A stretch of 19,047 nucleotides of DNA from JANNMJ01 sp031426455. GTDB lineage: Bacteria > Bacteroidota > Bacteroidia > Cytophagales > Hymenobacteraceae. The notes under the pieces are model-generated. The model did no database searches and was not told the origin of the DNA. It was given only the letters and a program-made list of their open reading frames with translations. The position numbers and the translations under genes were made by a program. Location of the stretch: contig JANPLI010000102.1 of assembly GCA_031426455.1 (NCBI GenBank), forward strand, positions 1-19,047, written 5' to 3'. Positions 15,202 through 19,047 of this stretch are shown here, one piece after another (the first letter of the stretch is position 1; every line of letters begins with the position of its first letter).

Positions 15202-15264
15202 CTGATTCCCCACGAAAAAGCCCCTGGCCGGTGACCGGTCAGGGGCTTTTTCGTGGGGAATCAG
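15202..15264 (-). terminator. Very long perfect hairpin, intrinsic terminator of the 952-aa cargo gene
   Basis: Twenty-five consecutive bases (15202-15226) are perfectly complementary to 15240-15264, and CCGGT/ACCGG in the loop can pair as well. The core AAAAAGCCCCTG/CAGGGGCTTTTT is a standard terminator with A and T tracts, extended outward by CTGATTCCCCACG. It starts 20 bases after the minus-strand stop at 15284. Confidence 0.88.
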
Positions 15265-15283
15265 TAGCGGCTCCGCCGCGCGC

Positions 15284-18142
15284 CTACCGCACCACCACGC
15301 GCCGGCTGAAGGGCGCCCCCGCGCCCGCCCCGTGCAGCACGTACAACCCGGCGGGCAGGCCGCTGAGATCGAGGGTGGTGGCGGTGGTGCGGGTGGTGGT
15401 GGTGGTGGTGGTGCGCACCGTCCGGCCCAGGGCATCGGTCAGCGTCAGGGTTAGCGGGCCGGTTTCGGTGCCGGGCGCTTCCACGTGCAGCAGGCCGCTA
15501 GCGGGGTTCGGCCAGACGCGCACTGCGTCCGCCGCGCGACCTTCACCCGCCAGGCCCAGCGTGGTTTGGATCGTGGTCAAGGCCGTGTTGGTCAGCATCG
15601 GCTCGTTGTAGTCGAAGTGGATTGCGGCGCGGTTCGGAATCTGGTCGCCGGGCACCAACGTGGCGCGGGGCTGCACCCGGAAGCGGATGAACCCGTCGGA
15701 CTCCACCAGATTCGTGGCCTGCGAGGGGAGCCGGATGCCCGGAAACGTGACTACCAACTTCCCTGTAGCCGAAACGCCGTAGCCGCAGGTGTGCGACGCG
15801 GCCAGGACGCGCAGCGTCGTCAGGCGCAACCCGGCGGCGGGCAGCGAGTCGTGCAGCGCCACCGTGAAAGCCGTATCGGTGCCGTGGTTCTGAAAACGAA
15901 TCGTGTATTCGAGCCACTCGCCGGCCGCCACTTGGTCGGGCGAAAGCAGGGTATGGTTGACCTCGATGTCGTTGGGGTCGAACGAGCCCGTCACGGTCCG
16001 GCTCGCGGTGGATATGTTGTCCAGCGGCAGCAGGTCGCCGGCCAGCGGCGTCACCGTGGCCCCAGACGTGACCAGCCCGCCGAGCGGCGTGGTCGGCGGC
16101 AGGCCGAAGATCACCCGCAGGCGGCGCGTCTCGCCGGGCCGCAGGTTGGCGTAGGTCCAGGTGCGGGTGGCGCCGCTGGTGGTGGCCGGCGCCGGCGCGG
16201 CACTGGTGAAGATCAGGCGGGCATCGGCCGTCAACGTCACGGTGCCGGTGGGCAGCGCCACGGTGCCGGTGTTGCGGTACGTCACATCATACACCACCGG
16301 GTAACCGGGCCGCGTGGCCGATACCTGGGTCAGGAAAACCTGCGCATCCTGCTGCCCGGCAATGGGTTGCAGCGCGAACGAGCGACCGGTGGCGCCGTTG
16401 CCGTAAGTACTGAAAGTGGCGGGCGTGGCTGCCCCCTGCGCCACCACCGTGTAATGGGGCGGCGGGTTCGGCAGCGAGGCCGAGTAGCTGGTATTCAGCA
16501 GGCTCAGGTAAGCATCGTAGCGGCCGGTGGCGGCGGGCGCGGCGCACGGAATCTCGCCGGGGTTCACTTCCACGATCAGCCCGGTGGGGAAGCCGGTTTC
16601 GGTGGCGCTCTGGATGCCATCGGCGTTGGCGTCGAGGTAGGCCGCGCCGCTCAGGGTGTTGCTGCTTTCGGTGATGCGGGCCAGTACGCTCTGGTTTCCT
16701 CCGGCCGTGGGCGGCGCCACTGATACCAGGGTGCCGAAGCGGGCGGTATCGCCCAAGGAATTCGCGGCCAGCACCACGCCGCCCGGCGCCACGCTGACCT
16801 GCCCGCCGTATCCGGAACCATTTACGCCCCAAAGCCCCTCGCCGGCCCGCTGGTCCAGGGCCAGCACGGTGGCCCCACCAGTGGGCAGCGTGATCCCGTT
16901 GTTGGTCAGGCGCCCGTTTAGCGTCCCGGAAACATACAGGCGGTCGGTGCCGCGCAGTTGCAGGTCGACGGGCTGAAAGGCGTGATTCGGGGCCGTACCG
17001 CCCATCAGCCGCGCCCACTGCACGGCGCCGTCGGGGTCGTAGGCGGTCACGAGTAGGTCCTGCGCGCTGGTGGGTTGCAAGGGCAAACCGGGCACCAGCG
17101 TAGCCGGACGCGTCAGCGAGGCGGACGAAAAGCTGAAACCGTCGGGCCGAACCCGGAAGCAGAGCCGGCCATTGCCGGCGGCGGCAACCGGGGTGTTGTT
17201 CAGGTACGTGTGTACCCGCACCACGCGGCCGGCGGGGTCGAGTTTCGCCCAAAGCTGTGTGTACCCAACGCCGGCGGGGGGAGCGGCGGGCAGCGGATGC
17301 CCACCGAACGCCGTGGCGCCTGAGTAGTAACCCAGCACGTAAGTGTTGCCGGCGGCATCCAGGCCCACGCCGCCATTGAAATTGGAATGGGACGTGGAAT
17401 CAGCATCGTTGAGTTGATACGCCCAGACTGCCGAACCGTCGGGCCGTACCCGCGCCACGAAGCCCGTGCCGTTGGCCGCATAGTGCCGGGTGCCGTTCGT
17501 TTGAATCAGTAGAATGGTTCCGATGCGGGCCGTGCCGTAGAAAACGCCCGAAAGCAGCATATCGCCATTGGGGGCGGGGGTGCTGTTGAACGCAAACACG
17601 CCCCCGCCACTCAACGCCCCATCGATGGCCAGCGCCGCCTCCACGATCTGGCCGTCGGGGCGCCAGGTGGCCGTGTAGATGCCTAAAGCGCCGAAGTACG
17701 GTAACGGCGGCACAACCAGGCCGTCGAGCAGCGTACCGGGGCGGATGATGGTGTAGGTAGCCAGCGTCGCGTGGAGGTTGCCGGCGGCATCGAGGCTCAA
17801 CGGCCCCAGATGCCACATCGTCGAGTCATCCGCGCTGCCCATCGGCTTGAACCACAGCACTTCGCCAGCAGGGCTGAGCTTGACGAGCGCGCAGTGTTCG
17901 CCGTCGTTGGAGGTGGAGAAGACCCAGTTACCGAGCCGAATCGTGCGCCGGTAAAGGACGTTGGCGTAAGTGTTGCCGGCCAGGTCGGTCACGTTGCGAA
18001 CCATCGCAACGGTCCCGGTTTGCGAGGGGGCTGTATGGTAGGCGGCGCGCAGCCACTCGAAACGCGGGGGCACTTGCTGGGCCGAAGCGGCGAACCCGCT
18101 CAGCAATAAAGTCAGCAGCCAAAAAAGGCGAAGGGATTTCAT
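15284..18142 (-). CDS. Large T9SS type A cargo protein, tandem paralog (952 aa)
   Basis: ATG 18142 gives a signal peptide (MKSLRLFWLLTLLLSGFAAS, cleavage near AQQ); an ATG nine codons upstream only adds MPVTFSPPL. Residues about 23-500 carry propeller-like repeats (LSPAGEVLWFKPM, LDAAGNLHATL, LDAAGNTYVLGYYSG, YDPDGAVQWARLM). The second half repeats the neighbour's architecture: SdrD-B-like (LSGAAYLDANADGIQSATET), two DUF11-like domains (second starts VTGSFDPNDIEVNH) and a T9SS type A domain from about 873. That domain contains a run of Thr codons (VR, then seven ACC codons by nucleotide count, then R) against three in the paralog. The passenger part is only loosely similar to the neighbour, whereas the C-terminal half is near-identical in long stretches. 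Function is unknown; surface display or secretion is expected. Confidence 0.9.
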   Translation of the reverse strand: MKSLRLFWLLTLLLSGFAASAQQVPPRFEWLRAAYHTAPSQTGTVAMVRNVTDLAGNTYANVLYRRTIRLGNWVFSTSNDGEHCALVKLSPAGEVLWFKPMGSADDSTMWHLGPLSLDAAGNLHATLATYTIIRPGTLLDGLVVPPLPYFGALGIYTATWRPDGQIVEAALAIDGALSGGGVFAFNSTPAPNGDMLLSGVFYGTARIGTILLIQTNGTRHYAANGTGFVARVRPDGSAVWAYQLNDADSTSHSNFNGGVGLDAAGNTYVLGYYSGATAFGGHPLPAAPPAGVGYTQLWAKLDPAGRVVRVHTYLNNTPVAAAGNGRLCFRVRPDGFSFSSASLTRPATLVPGLPLQPTSAQDLLVTAYDPDGAVQWARLMGGTAPNHAFQPVDLQLRGTDRLYVSGTLNGRLTNNGITLPTGGATVLALDQRAGEGLWGVNGSGYGGQVSVAPGGVVLAANSLGDTARFGTLVSVAPPTAGGNQSVLARITESSNTLSGAAYLDANADGIQSATETGFPTGLIVEVNPGEIPCAAPAATGRYDAYLSLLNTSYSASLPNPPPHYTVVAQGAATPATFSTYGNGATGRSFALQPIAGQQDAQVFLTQVSATRPGYPVVYDVTYRNTGTVALPTGTVTLTADARLIFTSAAPAPATTSGATRTWTYANLRPGETRRLRVIFGLPPTTPLGGLVTSGATVTPLAGDLLPLDNISTASRTVTGSFDPNDIEVNHTLLSPDQVAAGEWLEYTIRFQNHGTDTAFTVALHDSLPAAGLRLTTLRVLAASHTCGYGVSATGKLVVTFPGIRLPSQATNLVESDGFIRFRVQPRATLVPGDQIPNRAAIHFDYNEPMLTNTALTTIQTTLGLAGEGRAADAVRVWPNPASGLLHVEAPGTETGPLTLTLTDALGRTVRTTTTTTTRTTATTLDLSGLPAGLYVLHGAGAGAPFSRRVVVR
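15392..15412 (-). repeat. ACC (Thr) codon microsatellite in the sorting domain
   Basis: Seven GGT units in a row on the plus strand encode consecutive Thr codons on the minus strand inside the T9SS sorting domain. The equivalent site in the paralog (12182-12190) has three. The difference is in whole codons, so the frame is kept. Confidence 0.8.
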
Positions 18143-18299
18143 CAGCGGAGGAGAAAAAGTAACAGGCAACAGGTGACGAAAATGCCCGGCGAACGGCGGC
18201 TGGCCAGGCCGAACGGTGCAGAGTCAGTAAGAATGACGACGGTTCGGCGCGCAGTACGGCAGCGGCAGGAAGAAAAGCTTCAAGCGCTCAACTCCCCCG

Positions 18300-19047
18300 T
18301 CAGAACCCATAACTCAGCCCCACCTGCGCGGCGGGCAGCCAGGCGCGGGTGGCGTTCTGGCCGCCTTTACCCGGCTGCACGGCCCACCAGCGCACGGTGG
18401 GCGCCAGCACGGCGCTCAGGCGCGGCGAGACGCGGTAAGTGGCCTCCAGCCCGCCGCTGACCGAGAAGCTGACCGGCTTATAAGGCCCCTGCCGCGCGCC
18501 GATGCGTTGCAGCTCGTAGGTTTCGCCGGTCCAGACCGGGCGGTGCCCTCCCCGGAAGACCGTCAGTTGGCCGCCCAGGCTCAGGCCCAGGCTCCAGCGG
18601 GAGCGGTTCAGGAGTAGGTATTGGAGGTTCACGGGCACGGTCCAGAACTGGTAGTCGGGCCGGAAAAGCTGCTGCCGGACGTCGCGCAGGGTTTCGGTGC
18701 GGCTGGTCACCACTTTGGTGCGGGTCGTGATGGTGTCGAACGCTGCCACCTGCACGTAGCTCGTGTCGTCGGTGTCTTCATTGACGATGCGCACGATGCG
18801 CGTCCCCTGATGCAGCAGGTAGTTAATGGTCAGGGTAGAATCGCGGTGGTTCGTGGTCACAGTGCGCGTCGAGGTATAGCGCGCCTGGGTGCGCACCGTG
18901 GCTTGCCCAAAGCCCGCCCGCAGGCGCCAGCGGTCACCGATAGCCCCTTGCAGCTGAATACTTTGCGCCAGACTGGCCTGGGCGCGCTCTTCGTCGGCGC
19001 CAGGCGTCAGGCCGGGCGTGGCCACCGGCAGCACGGCCCACGAGGGC
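18300..19047 (-). CDS. Outer-membrane beta-barrel protein, 5'-truncated by window edge
   Basis: Only the C-terminal 249 or so residues are in the window; the frame stays open to base 19047 (reading PSWAVLPVATPG), so the start lies outside. The sequence has alternating hydrophobic/polar strands typical of OmpW/PorT-like barrels (WRLRAGFGQATVRTQARYTS, WTVPVNLQYLLL, WSLGLSLGGQLTVF, ATYRVSPRLSAVLAPTVRWW) and ends in VGLSYGF, a terminal Phe suited to BAM-dependent insertion. A long Thr/Arg/Asp-rich insert, about 55 to 115 residues into the visible part, is probably an extracellular loop. The Pro/Gly/Asp-rich start of the visible part could be a linker after an unseen N-terminal domain. No ligand can be inferred. 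Confidence 0.75.
   Translation of the reverse strand, partial: PSWAVLPVATPGLTPGADEERAQASLAQSIQLQGAIGDRWRLRAGFGQATVRTQARYTSTRTVTTNHRDSTLTINYLLHQGTRIVRIVNEDTDDTSYVQVAAFDTITTRTKVVTSRTETLRDVRQQLFRPDYQFWTVPVNLQYLLLNRSRWSLGLSLGGQLTVFRGGHRPVWTGETYELQRIGARQGPYKPVSFSVSGGLEATYRVSPRLSAVLAPTVRWWAVQPGKGGQNATRAWLPAAQVGLSYGF

Larger units (their letters stand above)
14942..15283. other. Intergenic region between the two tandem cargo paralogs
   Basis: These 342 bases hold no supported gene. They contain the long terminator hairpin of the upstream paralog (15202-15264), a degenerate CGCGGAGTT repeat (15104-15145) and, next to the downstream paralog, a weak -7-like TACCTTTT on the minus strand at 14959-14952. 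That element is so close to the ATG at 14941 that a promoter there would leave almost no leader. The promoter of the 955-aa gene is therefore not identified. Confidence 0.6.

Noticed and set aside
12074..18142. Polysaccharide utilisation locus
   Set aside because: No SusC/SusD pair, no glycoside hydrolase motif and no sensor regulator beside the cargo genes.

Overview
The window reads as a high-GC chromosomal segment of a member of the Bacteroidota, most like the Hymenobacteraceae/Cytophagales. The reasons are five secreted proteins that end in a type IX secretion (T9SS) type A sorting domain, no Shine-Dalgarno-like sites before genes, TAxxTTTG-type -7 promoter elements, and a kinase-less PASTA protein of the kind seen in Cytophagales. 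This placement is inference from protein style; no marker gene was compared.

Layout. 1-800: a minus-strand PIN-domain toxin with an unrecognised small upstream partner, bracketed by an imperfect 26-bp direct repeat. 844-1011: a CAU-anticodon tRNA (minus strand) with its own terminator and a divergent promoter pair. 1045-2827: a plus-strand pair, a HAD phosphatase overlapping a site-2 (M50) protease. 2821-3034: a convergent intergenic region with GACTGAGT repeats and a terminator-like hairpin. 3035-6623: minus strand, a T9SS cargo protein preceded by a GNAT-nitrilase fusion. 6908-8569: a plus-strand T9SS cargo protein ending in a bidirectional terminator. 8647-11853: minus strand, in transcription order a PASTA membrane protein, a T9SS cargo protein and a rhodanese. 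12074-18142: two tandem minus-strand T9SS cargo paralogs of about 950 aa that share a C-terminal half but differ in their N-terminal passengers. 18300-19047: the C-terminal part of an outer-membrane beta-barrel protein cut by the window edge.

Functionally, this is mostly a cell-surface/secretome neighbourhood (five T9SS cargos, one barrel, one PASTA protein, one intramembrane protease) interleaved with housekeeping enzymes. No T9SS machinery, mobile element, CRISPR array, integrase or polysaccharide utilisation locus is visible. The points most worth following up are the modular tandem T9SS paralogs with a Thr-codon microsatellite in the sorting domain, the repeat-bracketed PIN module with an unclassified partner, and the dispersed GACTGAGT repeats that abut coding-region ends.
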